Program-made: the position numbers and the translations under genes
Notes under the pieces: generated by a model
What the model saw: only the letters and a program-made list of their open reading frames with translations
What the model was told of the DNA's origin: nothing
Databases searched by the model: none
NCBI RefSeq assembly: GCF_902826915.1
Contig: NZ_CADEGP010000011.1
Location: forward strand, 1 to 54,903
DNA length: 54,903 nucleotides
Source of the DNA: an uncultured Nitrosomonas sp.
GTDB lineage: Bacteria > Pseudomonadota > Gammaproteobacteria > Burkholderiales > Nitrosomonadaceae
Reading direction: 5' to 3'
Shown here: piece after piece, positions 8,879 through 17,934 of the stretch
Layout: each line of letters opens with the position of its first letter
How positions within the stretch are numbered: the first letter of the stretch is position 1

Positions 8879-9304
8879 ATGCACAACAATATAACCCACG
8901 ATTCAGCACTTTATGCCCCGTTACCGGAAGGACAGCCCATATTGCGCATGGTGCCGACGTCGTCTGATACTAATTATGCCGACGATATTTTCGGCGGATG
9001 GATCATGTCACAGGTGGACATCGCCGGAAGCATTCCGGCGATTCGCCAAGCGCGCGGGCGGGTTGTCACAGTTGCGGTCAATTCGTTTGTTTTTAAGCAA
9101 CCGGTATTTGTTGGCGATCTGGTCAGTTTCTATGCCGACATCATTAAGGTTGGGCGAACCTCGGTTACCGTTGATGTGGCGGTATACGCGCAACGCGGCG
9201 TGCTCGAAGGGGGTAATGAAATTTGCATCAAAGTGACCGAAGCCGTTCTAACTTATGTGGCGATCGATAACGACCGGCGACCAAGAGCCGTATCGCGGGA
9301 GTAA
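8879..9304 (+). CDS. Acyl-CoA thioesterase, YciA-like hotdog fold (141 aa)
   Basis: The enzyme should hydrolyse acyl-CoA thioesters in the cytoplasm. The hotdog-fold signature is clear: TNYADDIFGGWIMSQVD (residues about 31-47, with the conserved aspartate and GGW helix) and VAVNSFVFKQPVFVGDLV in the central strands. Length (141) fits the YciA group. The gene begins about 60 bases beyond the IS21 remnant, so the element's insertion may have changed its promoter. It faces away from the element and precedes a sulfotransferase on the same strand, 138 bases downstream. Confidence 0.88.
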   Translation: MHNNITHDSALYAPLPEGQPILRMVPTSSDTNYADDIFGGWIMSQVDIAGSIPAIRQARGRVVTVAVNSFVFKQPVFVGDLVSFYADIIKVGRTSVTVDVAVYAQRGVLEGGNEICIKVTEAVLTYVAIDNDRRPRAVSRE

Positions 9305-9442
9305 TATGATGCGTTGAATGCAAGCCGATTGCCCATTAAGTCGACCGCAGATTTGTTACAATTCATGATCTGCTCGTGGCGTTTGCTTGCCAACTCGAGC
9401 GTGTCCCTAAAGGTTAACAACATTTAATAACAGGTTGCCGAA

Positions 9443-10363
9443 ATGCAGAATTTACCTCAACGTACTCATATCTATCAGAATCATCATTTCGACAGCACAC
9501 GCTGGGATTATTTTCAGTCGCGTGATGATGATATCGTAATTGCAACCTCATACAAGGCGGGTACGACATGGACGCAAGCGATTGTTGCGCATCTGCTCTT
9601 TCCGGACGGGAATTTTCCGGTTCCGCCGGCGCAAATGTCGCCGTGGCTGGACATGCGGATTGTCCCGCTCGAAGTGGTTTTGAACAACTTGAAGGCGCAG
9701 CAGCATCGTCGCTTTATCAAGACACATTTGCCGCTCGATGGCGTGCCATATAGTGAAAAAATTAAATATCTCTATGTCGCCCGCGATGCCCGTGATGTTT
9801 TCATGTCTTTGTGGAATCACTATGCGAAGATGAAGGAAGAAATTTTCATGCTGTTTAATATGTTGCCTGGTCGCGCGGGCGATGAACTTCCACCTGCACC
9901 AGAGGATATTCATGAATTCTGGGAAAATTGGATATCCCGTGGTTCTTTTGCGTGGGAAACGGATGGTTGGCCGTACTGGTCGCATCTCGCCAATGTTCAG
10001 TCTTGGTGGAATTTCCGTCAATTGCCCAATATTCAGTTGTTCCACTATAGTGACATGCTCGCGGACACCGAGCGCGAGGTTCGTCGCATCGCCGCTTTTC
10101 TGGGGATCGATGTGCCCGAGCAAGCTTGGGATGACATCATCAAGGCCGTTTCATTTTCCGAGATGAAACGCCAAGGCGAGCTGTATGCGCCGGGAGGCGG
10201 TCAACTCTGGAAGGGCGGGGCGGATACTTTCATGCACAAAGGCACCAATAACCGCTGGCGCGACGTTCTCTCTGATGAAGAGTTGGTATGCTATGACGCC
10301 GCTTGCAAACGCGCGTTGACGCCTGATTGCCGGGAATGGCTTGAGAATGGAGGAACGATTTGA
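9443..10363 (+). CDS. Cytosolic-type sulfotransferase (306 aa)
   Basis: The protein should transfer a sulfuryl group from PAPS to a small hydroxyl or amine acceptor. The 5'-phosphosulfate loop TSYKAGTTWTQ lies at residues 35-45, the likely catalytic histidine is in FIKTHLPL (His95), and the 3'-phosphate-binding segment YVARDARDVFMSLWNHY lies at 111-127. A C-terminal KGTNNRWRDVLS matches the family's GxxGxWK-like region. The GC content seems higher than in flanking genes, and an IS remnant lies upstream, so horizontal origin is possible. The acceptor is unknown; nothing in the window points to a sulfated product. Confidence 0.88.
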   Translation: MQNLPQRTHIYQNHHFDSTRWDYFQSRDDDIVIATSYKAGTTWTQAIVAHLLFPDGNFPVPPAQMSPWLDMRIVPLEVVLNNLKAQQHRRFIKTHLPLDGVPYSEKIKYLYVARDARDVFMSLWNHYAKMKEEIFMLFNMLPGRAGDELPPAPEDIHEFWENWISRGSFAWETDGWPYWSHLANVQSWWNFRQLPNIQLFHYSDMLADTEREVRRIAAFLGIDVPEQAWDDIIKAVSFSEMKRQGELYAPGGGQLWKGGADTFMHKGTNNRWRDVLSDEELVCYDAACKRALTPDCREWLENGGTI

Positions 10364-10494
10364 TTTGAAAAATTACTGTTGTCCGTTAACATCAAAGCAA
10401 AGTAAGACAGCCTGATTGAACCATACATAATTGGTATAATAAGTTTGCATATAACTCAGGTTCTCCATTAGAAAATTTCTAGGAGAAAAGATAT

Positions 10495-10530
10495 AATAAA
10501 AAATCGACCGCAAGCGGTCGATTTTTTATT
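10495..10530. terminator. Bidirectional intrinsic terminator
   Basis: A perfect 16-bp inverted repeat with a CAAG loop (10511-10514) has a GC core (CGACCG/CGGTCG) flanked by A and T runs on both sides. It sits between the convergent sulfotransferase and cold-shock genes and can end transcription from either direction. Confidence 0.9.
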
Positions 10531-10549
10531 AATGCTGCTTTAAACTATA

Positions 10550-10753
10550 TTACTGCGGTACGATATTGGATGCTTGTTTACCCTTAGGGCCAGTTGTGAT
10601 GTCGAAGGTAACACGCTGAGCTTCTCGTAGTGATTTATAACCGCCACTGGTGATTGCAGAGAAGTGAGCAAATATGTCTTCTCCACCATCGTCCGGTGTG
10701 ATAAAACCAAAACCTTTAGAATCATTAAACCATTTTACTGTACCTGTTGCCAT
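10550..10753 (-). CDS. Cold-shock protein, CspA family (67 aa)
   Basis: A single-domain OB-fold protein that binds single-stranded RNA and DNA and acts as an RNA chaperone. Both nucleic-acid-binding motifs are intact: RNP-1 KGFGFI and RNP-2 DIFAHF. The [15 protein letters not shown] start and the ASNIVPQ end fit the family. A ribosome-binding site (AGGAAA) lies upstream of ATG 10753. The AT-rich leader of up to 385 bases before the next gene would allow a long 5' untranslated region as in other csp genes. A strong terminator follows. Confidence 0.95.
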   Translation of the reverse strand: MATGTVKWFNDSKGFGFITPDDGGEDIFAHFSAITSGGYKSLREAQRVTFDITTGPKGKQASNIVPQ

Positions 10754-11138
10754 ATCTATCTATTTCCTTAATAATTAATAATTTATGCTGCAACTATGAG
10801 ATTCCATAGTAGTCATCGAATATCAAGGAAAAAGCTCAAGCAATCGCATCACATTTCACAACTTGAATCCAAAAGACCCGTACACGATACACGTTTACTG
10901 GCAAAGTTCAAGTTTTTATTATTTTGATTCGCATAGTGAAGATTAAGTCTTCGTTATGAAGATTCACAACTTCATGATAATAATTGGTTAAGAACCTGTA
11001 TGGCAGATAGTTCAACGAGCAAATTATAGGTATGAAGAAATAATATTGCCGAAGATATTTGCCTAAATTCGTTGTCTATTTAGCTTTAACAATTGAAAAT
11101 TGCCAATTTAGGTTAAAAGGGGATTGAAGGAGATTGCT
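10754..11138. promoter_or_regulatory. Divergent intergenic region between cold-shock gene and catalase
   Basis: 385 bases without a gene. It must carry the promoters for the cold-shock gene (leftward) and catalase (rightward). The sequence is AT-rich and contains an imperfect inverted repeat around CTTCGTTATGAAGATTCAC (10950-10969), a possible regulator site near the catalase gene. No clear -35/-10 pair can be asserted by eye. A good ribosome-binding site, AAGGAG at 11127-11132, precedes the catalase ATG. Confidence 0.5.
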
Positions 11139-12596
11139 ATGAGTGATTCAAAAAAATTGACTACAGCCGCCGGTGTACCCGTACCCGATAATCAAAATAC
11201 TATGACAGCCGGGCCACGAGGCCCCGCGTTATTGCAGGATGTTTGGCTGCTCGAGAAACTGGCGCATTTCGATCGCGAAGTGATCCCGGAACGACGCATG
11301 CATGCAAAAGGTTCTGGTGCTTACGGCACGTTCACTGTGACACACGACATCACTCAGTACACGCGCGCTAAAATTTTTTCGCACATAGGCAAAAAAACCG
11401 ATCTTTTTGCGCGCTTTACCACAGTTGCCGGTGAGCGGGGCGCGGCCGATGCTGAGCGCGATATTCGTGGTTTCGCAGTCAAATTTTATACTGAGGAAGG
11501 TAACTGGGACATGGTTGGCAATAACACGCCAGTGTTTTTCATGCGCGACCCACTCAAGTTTCCCGACTTGAATCATGCTGTCAAGCGTGACCCGCGCACC
11601 AACATGCGTAGCGCAAAAAACAATTGGGATTTCTGGACTTCGTTGCCGGAGGCGCTGCATCAGATCACCATTGTCATGTCTGATCGCGGCATTCCCGCCA
11701 GTTACCGCACCATGCATGGTTTCGGTTCGCACACCTTTAGCTTTATCAGTGCTAGCAACGAACGTTTCTGGGTTAAATTCCACTTCAAAAGCCAGCAAGG
11801 TATTGAGAATCTGACCGATGCAGAAGCCGAGGCGATTATTGGCAAGGATCGCGAGAGTCATCAGCGTGACTTGTATGAAGCCATTGAACGTGGCGACTTC
11901 CCGAGATGGACATTGCAAATACAGATCATGCCGGAAGCTGATGCATCCAAAGTGCCATACAATCCGTTTGACTTGACCAAGGTATGGCCGCACAAGGATT
12001 TTCCACTGATCGAAGTGGGTATGATGGAACTCAATCGCAATCCGGAGAATTTCTTCGCCGAAGTCGAACAATCAGCCTTTAATCCAGCTAACGTTGCGCC
12101 TGGTATCAGCTTCTCGCCGGATAAAATGCTGCAAGCCCGTCTTTTCTCTTATGGCGATGCGCAACGCTATCGGCTTGGTGTCAATCATCATTTAATACGC
12201 GTTAATGCGCCGCTCTGCCCGTTTCACAGCTATCACCGCGATGGTCAGATGCGTGTTGACGGTAATCACGGCGGTACGCTCGGTTATGAACCCAACAGCT
12301 ATGGCGAATGGCAGGAGCAGCCGGATTTTCGTGAACCGCCACTATCGGTTGAAGGTGCTGCCGACCATTGGAATCATCGTGAAGATGCCGACTATTTTTC
12401 ACAACCCGGTGCTCTATTCCGTTTGATGACGCCAGCGCAACAACAAACCTTGTTTGCAAACACGGCTAATTCGATCAGCGCCGCTCCGCGCGAGATCCAG
12501 ATCCGTCATATCCGGCATTGCCTGAAGGCTGATCCTGCGTATGGAAAAGGCATCGCTGACGCTTTGGGTATTTCGTTATCGGATGTTACTGCCTAG
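11139..12596 (+). CDS. katA: Heme catalase, small-subunit monofunctional type (485 aa)
   Basis: The enzyme converts hydrogen peroxide to water and oxygen. Catalytic residues are visible: histidine in [14 protein letters not shown], asparagine in [13 protein letters not shown], and the heme-ligating tyrosine in [14 protein letters not shown]. The length near 485 places it in the small-subunit class. ATG 11139 is chosen over the upstream TTG 11124 because AAGGAG lies six bases before it. No signal peptide is seen, so it is cytoplasmic. For an aerobic ammonia oxidiser such an enzyme protects against respiratory peroxide. Confidence 0.96.
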   Translation: MSDSKKLTTAAGVPVPDNQNTMTAGPRGPALLQDVWLLEKLAHFDREVIPERRMHAKGSGAYGTFTVTHDITQYTRAKIFSHIGKKTDLFARFTTVAGERGAADAERDIRGFAVKFYTEEGNWDMVGNNTPVFFMRDPLKFPDLNHAVKRDPRTNMRSAKNNWDFWTSLPEALHQITIVMSDRGIPASYRTMHGFGSHTFSFISASNERFWVKFHFKSQQGIENLTDAEAEAIIGKDRESHQRDLYEAIERGDFPRWTLQIQIMPEADASKVPYNPFDLTKVWPHKDFPLIEVGMMELNRNPENFFAEVEQSAFNPANVAPGISFSPDKMLQARLFSYGDAQRYRLGVNHHLIRVNAPLCPFHSYHRDGQMRVDGNHGGTLGYEPNSYGEWQEQPDFREPPLSVEGAADHWNHREDADYFSQPGALFRLMTPAQQQTLFANTANSISAAPREIQIRHIRHCLKADPAYGKGIADALGISLSDVTA

Positions 12597-12642
12597 GGTA
12601 GAGTAGCCCTGGGCAGTCATCGAGGTAAGCTCTGACAAGTCG

Positions 12643-12691
12643 TTGAAAAACTATCTGCGTTGCCTCAACTGCTTCGAAAGTGGTTTTTCAA
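12643..12691. repeat. Intergenic inverted repeat TTGAAAAAC...GTTTTTCAA
   Basis: Two perfect 9-base arms (12643-12651 and 12683-12691) enclose 31 bases downstream of catalase. Related TTTTTCAACAG words occur at about 206 and 42885, so this may be one copy of a dispersed intergenic repeat. The 60-codon frame that begins here shows no family resemblance and is not called. Confidence 0.45.
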
Positions 12692-12838
12692 TGGCCGACT
12701 AACATGGGAGCAGCAGAGAGAGCAGCACAAGTTTTATGCGCTGCTTGACGAGATAGCTCATAAAATCAGGAAATTCTCGCAGCTGCTACGAATCTACCTG
12801 CTGCTTGGGCAAATGGTATGTATTGAGATGTACTACAG

Positions 12839-13228
12839 TTAGTCACTACAAGCCACCTTCCATTCCGCTTCATCGACACTATCTGGTTTTATCGGTACCC
12901 ATTGTTGCGGTTGGGTATAAGAGCGGATCAGTTCGCCGCCTTCCATGTTCCAACTGAAAAACTTGTAAGACAGTTTGCGCATTTGCTTTTGTTTGCAATC
13001 GTAATCGCGGCGTATTCTTTCCGATAGATACTCAACACCGGAGGTTTTTTGTTTTGTCTGATAATCAAACAAAGCCCACATTTTAGCTCGGTTGCCGACC
13101 TTGCTGATTGAAGTCAGATCAGCGTAGGCTGTAAAGCCGCCTCTAAGATTACTTTCACCTACTTTGGTCCATTCCGCCATCGCGCTGGTACTAATAAAGA
13201 TTATTGCTAAAGCTAATAGTTTTATCAT
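12839..13228 (-). CDS. Exported surface-adhesin E-like protein (129 aa)
   Basis: The protein has a clean signal peptide (MIKLLALAIIFISTSAMA, cleavage before EW) and a mature domain like the surface-adhesin E family: WTKVGES, YADLTSISKVGN, a Trp-rich MWALFDY strand, YDC in the middle and a C-terminal Trp-x-x-x-Cys (WKVACSD). The two cysteines probably form a disulfide. It should be periplasmic or surface-located; the precise role in non-pathogens is unknown. A related but divergent gene lies at 23165. Confidence 0.75.
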   Translation of the reverse strand: MIKLLALAIIFISTSAMAEWTKVGESNLRGGFTAYADLTSISKVGNRAKMWALFDYQTKQKTSGVEYLSERIRRDYDCKQKQMRKLSYKFFSWNMEGGELIRSYTQPQQWVPIKPDSVDEAEWKVACSD

Positions 13229-13393
13229 GTTTCGATTTTGTTTGTTATCAAGATAATTGTATGAAGAACAGTATGCTTAATAGTACCGCTTATTTAGTAA
13301 CAATCATAGCGGATGCATCAGTATTATTGTTGTGTTGAGTTTTCTGCAGTGAGGGCAACATTTTTTTAACAATTGTCTGTACGCGTTCAATTT

Positions 13394-13990
13394 TTACCGT
13401 GTCTTTTTTACTCTTTCTTCTGATTTATTATTGATTTGGGTTGTGTATTCGATACTGATGCTATGTTCGCCTACTGAGACATTTCCGAGGATATAGAATC
13501 CTTTTTCATCGGTAATCGAATGAATTTGTGGTGATTCAGATAACAATACCTCAGCCTTTTGTGCCGGTTTTTCGAAACTTTCATCTTTGTTATTCAATGT
13601 CACAACCCCGGCAACGGCGCCGTATTAAGGCCCAGAACGACTGTTCGGGAAAATTTTATTGGCGATGGATCGCACCATCAGCAGGATCGTTTCGGATGCG
13701 AATCCAGCGGTGAATGCTAAAGCGACCGCATTGGTAGTATTGCTCGGTTCGATCAGGTAGTACGCAAGAATGGCCAGAAATGGCGCCGAAATGAATTGCA
13801 CCATCTGAAAGGTCAAATATTCGCGGAACTCATATTGTGTGAGTTTGGGTTGCTTTTCTGTAGCGATATGTTTCGCACGGGCTTGCTTTTGCAGCTCTGG
13901 CAACCGCCTGGTCAGGCTGATACTGCCTCCCATTAATGCAAGAATAATAAAATAAAAAAGGGGGGCAGCAGGCCTCCGATGACTTCTCAA
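13394..13990 (-). pseudogene. Membrane protein with C-terminal carboxypeptidase-regulatory-like domain, interrupted by an in-frame stop
   Basis: One minus-strand frame runs from about 13990 to 13394 and is split by a single TAA at 13625-13627. The first part has membrane segments (LFYFIILALMGGSISL; ISAPFLAILAYYLI; AVALAFTAGFASETILLMV). The second part reads GAVAGVVTL...VLLSESP...TDEKGFYILGNVSVGEHSI, the beta-sandwich pattern of a carboxypeptidase regulatory-like domain. The two parts look like one protein. The 5' end is also unclear: it begins with TTG, and a shift at the C6T6 run near 13954-13965 would give an alternative start region (GGLLPPFF). I therefore call it disrupted, with sequencing error as the alternative. 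Confidence 0.6.
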
Positions 13991-13991
13991 G

Positions 13992-14611
13992 TTATTGATT
14001 TTCCATAAAAATAAGGATGATTGCTCGAGTATCGTCAGATTCTGAGTCCGATTTGAAACAACTCAGATTGCTTAATTTGCTGTCCAGAGAACAGTCGACA
14101 AAAACCGAAATCGCCCGGTCACGAAATATTTCAGTGGCATTGGGTTGATCGAATGATGTGATGAAGGGATAAAAAGTCATCAACAATGACAGCAACATAA
14201 AACTGTAAGCAAAGATCATCCATTTATCTCGTTGCCGGGATCTTTTTTCTTCCAGTTCCTTTTTCTGCTCTTGATTGAGCCCTTCCATTGCAGGAGGCTT
14301 GATTTGATCGGAATAAATTTGCACGAAAATAATGCAAGTGAAGATCATTCCTGGCAGTATCGGAATCGTCAATGAGGCATCGCCAAGATTGGCGCGTATC
14401 AATGCCACGACGAAATAAATAAAATTGAGGCTGTCAGCAAGAATCCAGAACCAGTTGTTTTTAATCTGCGTTGGAATGGAAGCTATTAAGCGGTCAAGAG
14501 ACGTGGACGCATCAGATTCGGATTTTTTTGTTCCTCAGAACGTATGCTCTCTGATTGTTCAGGTTGATGGATTGTCTTACGAATAGAGTCAGGTGTTTCA
14601 TCTACATTCAT
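13992..14611 (-). pseudogene. Hypothetical membrane protein with one frameshift in an A7 tract
   Basis: A good start exists at ATG 14611 (MNVDETPDSIRK), with AGGA eight bases upstream. The frame is lost at the seven-base A run (plus-strand T run 14523-14529). With one extra A it would continue as SESDASTSLDRLIASIP, then NNWFWILADSLNFIYFVVAL and three more hydrophobic segments (IPILPGMIFTCIIFVQI; WMIFAYSFMLLSLLMTF), ending at 13992. The intact product would be about 206 residues with a charged coiled region (QEQKKELEEKRSRQ). No family is recognised. It lies directly before the other broken membrane gene, which it probably accompanied in one operon. Confidence 0.6.
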
Positions 14612-14740
14612 CGCATTTATCCTGGGTATTGGAGACTTGGTGGTTCTTCGGCTGCATGATAGCTTAACGTTTATTAAGCTGTATCACAACTTGGGCTTTA
14701 ATTTGCTGTAGCTATAAGAGTATCAGTTGTATCGCCTTGT

Positions 14741-16534
14741 TTATTTTCCGCGCATAAACAACTTGTCCAGATCAGCCAAACTGGTTTCAAACCAGGTGGG
14801 TCTGCCGTGGTTGCATTGATCGGCGCGTTCGGTTATTTCCATTTCACGCAGTAAGGCATTCATTTCTTCAAGGGTCAGCTTGCGGTTGGCGCGAATTGCG
14901 CCGTGGCAAGCCATCGTTGCCAGTATTTCATTGCGTTTGGCGGTTAGAATCTGACTGGCGCCGTATTCGCGGATTTCGTGCAAAATGTCGCGCGCAAGCT
15001 GTGCAATATCGGCATGTTGTAGTGTAGCTGGCACTGCGCGCACTGCCACTGTAGTCGGCGAAAGCACTGCGATTTCAAATCCCAATTGATCCAGGGTTGC
15101 TTGGTTTTCTTCGATCACGGTGACATCCAGTTGATCGGCATAAAAGGTGACTGGAATGAGCAACGGTTGTCTCGGTATTTCGTGCTGATCAAGCGCTTGT
15201 TTGAGTTTCTCATACATAATCCGTTCATGTGCGGCATGCATGTCGACAACTATCAGTCCTCGCACGTTTTGCGCCAGAACATAAATGCCGTGCAGTTGCC
15301 CCAACGCAAAACCGAGCGGATGGTTGTCTTGAGTTTCTTCCAATGCGATGGATTGATCAGTCCTTGCTGTCGGCATGACAGGAGTTAGGCTAGTCGAGGC
15401 TGTAGGAATAGAACGGGCTTCCGTGCCAAACAAGGTGCCGTAAAAACTGGTCGGTTGCGATACCATACCAGCCTGAGCTTGGCCAGTTTTTGGATAAGCC
15501 GGATAAGATCGAGCGATTGGTGTTGGTTCTTTAGACTGTGACTCTGTTTGCGGTGAAGCCAGTGCTTTGTTGATTGCATGAAAAATAAATTGATGCAGCG
15601 CACGTGGTTCGCGGAAACGCACTTCTGTTTTGGTCGGATGCACATTGACATCAACGCCTTCCGGATTGAGGTCAAGAAACAAAACAAAAGCTGGATGCCG
15701 GTCCAGATGCAGCACATCCCGATAGGCTTCGCGCAGCGCATGCGAAATCAGCTTGTCGCTGACAAAACGATGGTTGACAAAGAAATACTGCGTATCGCGC
15801 GATGAACGCGCATAAGCCGGTAACGCAACCATGCCGTGTAAATGCATCTCGGCTGACTGTTCGTCAACCCAGGCGGCGGTTTGTTTGAATTCTTCCCCTA
15901 ACACCGCTGCAATTCTTTGCGCTGAATCGCCTGCACGTAAATGCCGCCGTATTTTACCATTATGTTGTAGAACAAATTCAATGCTCGCTTGCGATAAGGC
16001 AATGCGCTTAAAGGTCTCGTCGCAGTGTGCAAATTCAGTGGCTTCCGACTTCAGAAATTTGCGTCTGGCAGGAATATTGAAGTACAAATCACTGACATCC
16101 AACGTAGTGCCCTGCGCCAACGACGAAGGCGTAATCCGAGAGACTGTTTTGCCTTCTACCAGAATTTGCCAGGCATGGCTTTGCTCAGCGTGATGACTAG
16201 TCAAGGTCAAGCGTGAAACCGCTGCAATGCTGGCTAACGCCTCACCACGAAAGCCCAGGCTGGTGATCTGGTGCAAATCTTCCAGCGTGCTGATTTTGCT
16301 GGTGCTGTGGCGCATCAAGGCTAACTGCAATTCATCTTTGGCAATGCCAGCGCCGTCATCAGCGACGCGAATTTGCTTCACGCCACCTTGCTGAAGTTGT
16401 ACGGTAATTTTCCTGGCGCCGGCATCAACACTGTTTTCAAGAATTTCCTTAAGCGCGGCAGCCGGGCGTTCAACCACTTCGCCAGCAGCGATTTGATTGA
16501 TTAACAACTCGGGAAGCGGTTTAATCGTGGCCAT
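14741..16534 (-). CDS. mutL: DNA mismatch repair protein MutL (597 aa)
   Basis: MutL links mismatch recognition by MutS to strand incision. The N-terminal GHKL ATPase is complete: ENSVDAG (33-39), DDGAGI (59-64), RHSTSKI (75-81) and GFRGEALASI (94-103). A variable linker (about 330-405) precedes the dimerisation domain, which carries DMHAAHERIMYE at 431-442, ACHGAIRA and CNHGRPTW. These motifs mark MutL proteins with their own metal-dependent endonuclease, expected in bacteria that lack MutH. No signal of operon partners is seen, and the upstream gene is divergent. Confidence 0.97.
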   Translation of the reverse strand: MATIKPLPELLINQIAAGEVVERPAAALKEILENSVDAGARKITVQLQQGGVKQIRVADDGAGIAKDELQLALMRHSTSKISTLEDLHQITSLGFRGEALASIAAVSRLTLTSHHAEQSHAWQILVEGKTVSRITPSSLAQGTTLDVSDLYFNIPARRKFLKSEATEFAHCDETFKRIALSQASIEFVLQHNGKIRRHLRAGDSAQRIAAVLGEEFKQTAAWVDEQSAEMHLHGMVALPAYARSSRDTQYFFVNHRFVSDKLISHALREAYRDVLHLDRHPAFVLFLDLNPEGVDVNVHPTKTEVRFREPRALHQFIFHAINKALASPQTESQSKEPTPIARSYPAYPKTGQAQAGMVSQPTSFYGTLFGTEARSIPTASTSLTPVMPTARTDQSIALEETQDNHPLGFALGQLHGIYVLAQNVRGLIVVDMHAAHERIMYEKLKQALDQHEIPRQPLLIPVTFYADQLDVTVIEENQATLDQLGFEIAVLSPTTVAVRAVPATLQHADIAQLARDILHEIREYGASQILTAKRNEILATMACHGAIRANRKLTLEEMNALLREMEITERADQCNHGRPTWFETSLADLDKLFMRGK

Positions 16535-16628
16535 ATTCAGCAGGGGCTTTAAAAATTGTGATTATAATGCGTAACTGAGTATCCATTGTACTTTGGCAGA
16601 ATCATTAACTGCATAAAATTGAGGGGGG

Positions 16629-17231
16629 ATGATGTTAGCGCTAGATCGATTAAAAACCCATGTTCCAGATGCTGTGCTTGATCAAGTTACTGATTGTGCG
16701 GAAAAGTTTAATATCAATACACCCTTGCGCCTGGCACACTTTCTTGCGCAGTGTGCGCATGAGAGCGCGGCATTTAAAGCACGAGAAGAAAATTTGAATT
16801 ATTCTGCTGCAGGTCTGAAAAAAATATTCCCCAGGTATTTTCCGGGGAATTTAGCGGAAAATTATGCGCGTCAGCCAGAGAAAATAGCATCACGAGTTTA
16901 TGGCGGCAGAATAGGTAATGGCAACGAAGCCAGCAAGGAGGGATATAAATACCGCGGCAGAGGGTATATTCAGCTGACTGGCAAAGACAACTACAGTGCT
17001 TTTGCTAACAGTGTCAGCGAGGATGTTTTGGGCAATCCCGATTTAGTGGCATCGCAATACCCTTTGTTGTCGGCGGCATGGTTCTGGGATACTCGGTCAC
17101 TCAACGCATTGGCCGATGCAGGTGCCAGCGATGAGGTGGTGACGAAAATAACCAAGAAAGTAAATGGTGGTCTCAATGGCTTGGAGGATCGCATTGAGCA
17201 TTTTAAAAATTATTACGCTTTACTGACTTGA
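16629..17231 (+). CDS. GH19 chitinase/endolysin-like glycoside hydrolase (200 aa)
   Basis: The fold signature is that of family 19 and phage endolysin-like enzymes. The catalytic glutamate is probably Glu45 in LAQCAHESAAF, and the substrate-cleft segment GRGYIQLTGKDNY follows at 110-122; NPDLVASQYPLLSAAWFW is also typical. No signal peptide is present. A strong GAGGGGGG ribosome-binding region precedes ATG 16629/16632. No phage genes surround it, but its stop overlaps the start of a gene for an exported protein. It could be an orphan endolysin or a secreted peptidoglycan-cleaving effector; the sequence alone does not decide. Confidence 0.85.
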   Translation: MMLALDRLKTHVPDAVLDQVTDCAEKFNINTPLRLAHFLAQCAHESAAFKAREENLNYSAAGLKKIFPRYFPGNLAENYARQPEKIASRVYGGRIGNGNEASKEGYKYRGRGYIQLTGKDNYSAFANSVSEDVLGNPDLVASQYPLLSAAWFWDTRSLNALADAGASDEVVTKITKKVNGGLNGLEDRIEHFKNYYALLT

Positions 17232-17749
17232 GAACGGTAGCTGCTTGCTTTGGCGGCTTGATAACCTTGTTTTCTTTGGTTGCTGTTGTGGATGCAGCGG
17301 AATCGCACTGCCAAGAGCAGGAGCAAGTGATATTTTCCTGTTCACTGGGCGAGAAAACAGTTTCAGTCTGCGCCTCGAATGATTTCTCCGCGAACAGCGG
17401 CTATCTGCAATATCGATTTGGGCCACTTGACATGCTTGAGCTGTCATTTCCGACTGTGAATGACGCATCAGCTCCGGCTACTCAATTCATCCAGGCACGC
17501 AGTTTGATGTTTGCGGGCGGTGGCGGCGGTTACTTGCGCTTTATCAATGGGTGGTACCATTACATCGTGTATACCGCGATCGGCAAGGGTTGGGGAACGA
17601 AAGACGGTGTTGCGGTGCAGAGAAAACATCAGTTGATCGCCAATCTCGAATGCCAGGATGTGCCTGTCTCAGAAATCAGTACAGAGTTTTTTACTCGCGC
17701 CGGCTTGTCGATTGATCGAAATGAATTTGAGATCCCGGGGCTTGATTAA
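17228..17749 (+). CDS. Exported cysteine-containing protein coupled to the GH19 gene (173 aa)
   Basis: The likely start is TTG 17228, which overlaps the GH19 stop (TTGA). The N-terminus looks like a signal peptide (hydrophobic LITLFSLVAVVDA, cleavage near AES). The mature protein has cysteines at about 28, 38 and 48 and one near 142, a KTVSVCAS segment and GYLQYRFGP, a pattern I associate with a family of uncharacterised secreted proteobacterial proteins. A glycine run (FAGGGGGYLRF) lies mid-protein. Coupling with a muralytic enzyme suggests it could be its periplasmic inhibitor; that is inference. Confidence 0.7.
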   Translation: MRTVAACFGGLITLFSLVAVVDAAESHCQEQEQVIFSCSLGEKTVSVCASNDFSANSGYLQYRFGPLDMLELSFPTVNDASAPATQFIQARSLMFAGGGGGYLRFINGWYHYIVYTAIGKGWGTKDGVAVQRKHQLIANLECQDVPVSEISTEFFTRAGLSIDRNEFEIPGLD

Positions 17750-17750
17750 G

Positions 17751-17864
17751 CGAGAGCCAGCATTTCTAGAGCACGTGGAACGGATGGGTATGGTAGAAGC
17801 GCTGGAAAATCTGACCACGAAAGATGATATGGTTTTAGGGTGTTTCTGGTTGATAGGTAATTGA
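17751..17864 (+). other. Possible gene fragment, acidic helical C-terminus
   Basis: Immediately after the previous stop, 37 codons in one frame read like the end of a real protein (REPAFLEHVERMGMVEAL, then DDMVLGCFWLIGN, stop at 17862-17864). There is no start codon suited to it, because the frame upstream runs through the exported gene. It resembles the ends of some TPR-containing proteins (EPAFLEHVERMGM), but this is weak. I treat it as a remnant. Confidence 0.25.
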
Positions 17865-17934
17865 GTAAGTTATTGATTTTTATATATTGTAAAGGTTTTT
17901 TGAGATTTTAATCAAATAAAAAGGGGAAAATAAA

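Noticed and set aside
9548..10123. 191-codon open frame opposite the sulfotransferase
   Set aside because: The sulfotransferase motifs on the plus strand are unambiguous; the antisense frame has no recognisable domain.
11229..12071. 280-codon open frame on the strand opposite catalase
   Set aside because: It is the mirror of a well-supported catalase gene, has no start context and shows no protein family character.
12660..12842. 60-codon plus-strand frame after catalase
   Set aside because: No ribosome-binding site, no family, begins in an inverted repeat and runs into the end of a convergent gene.
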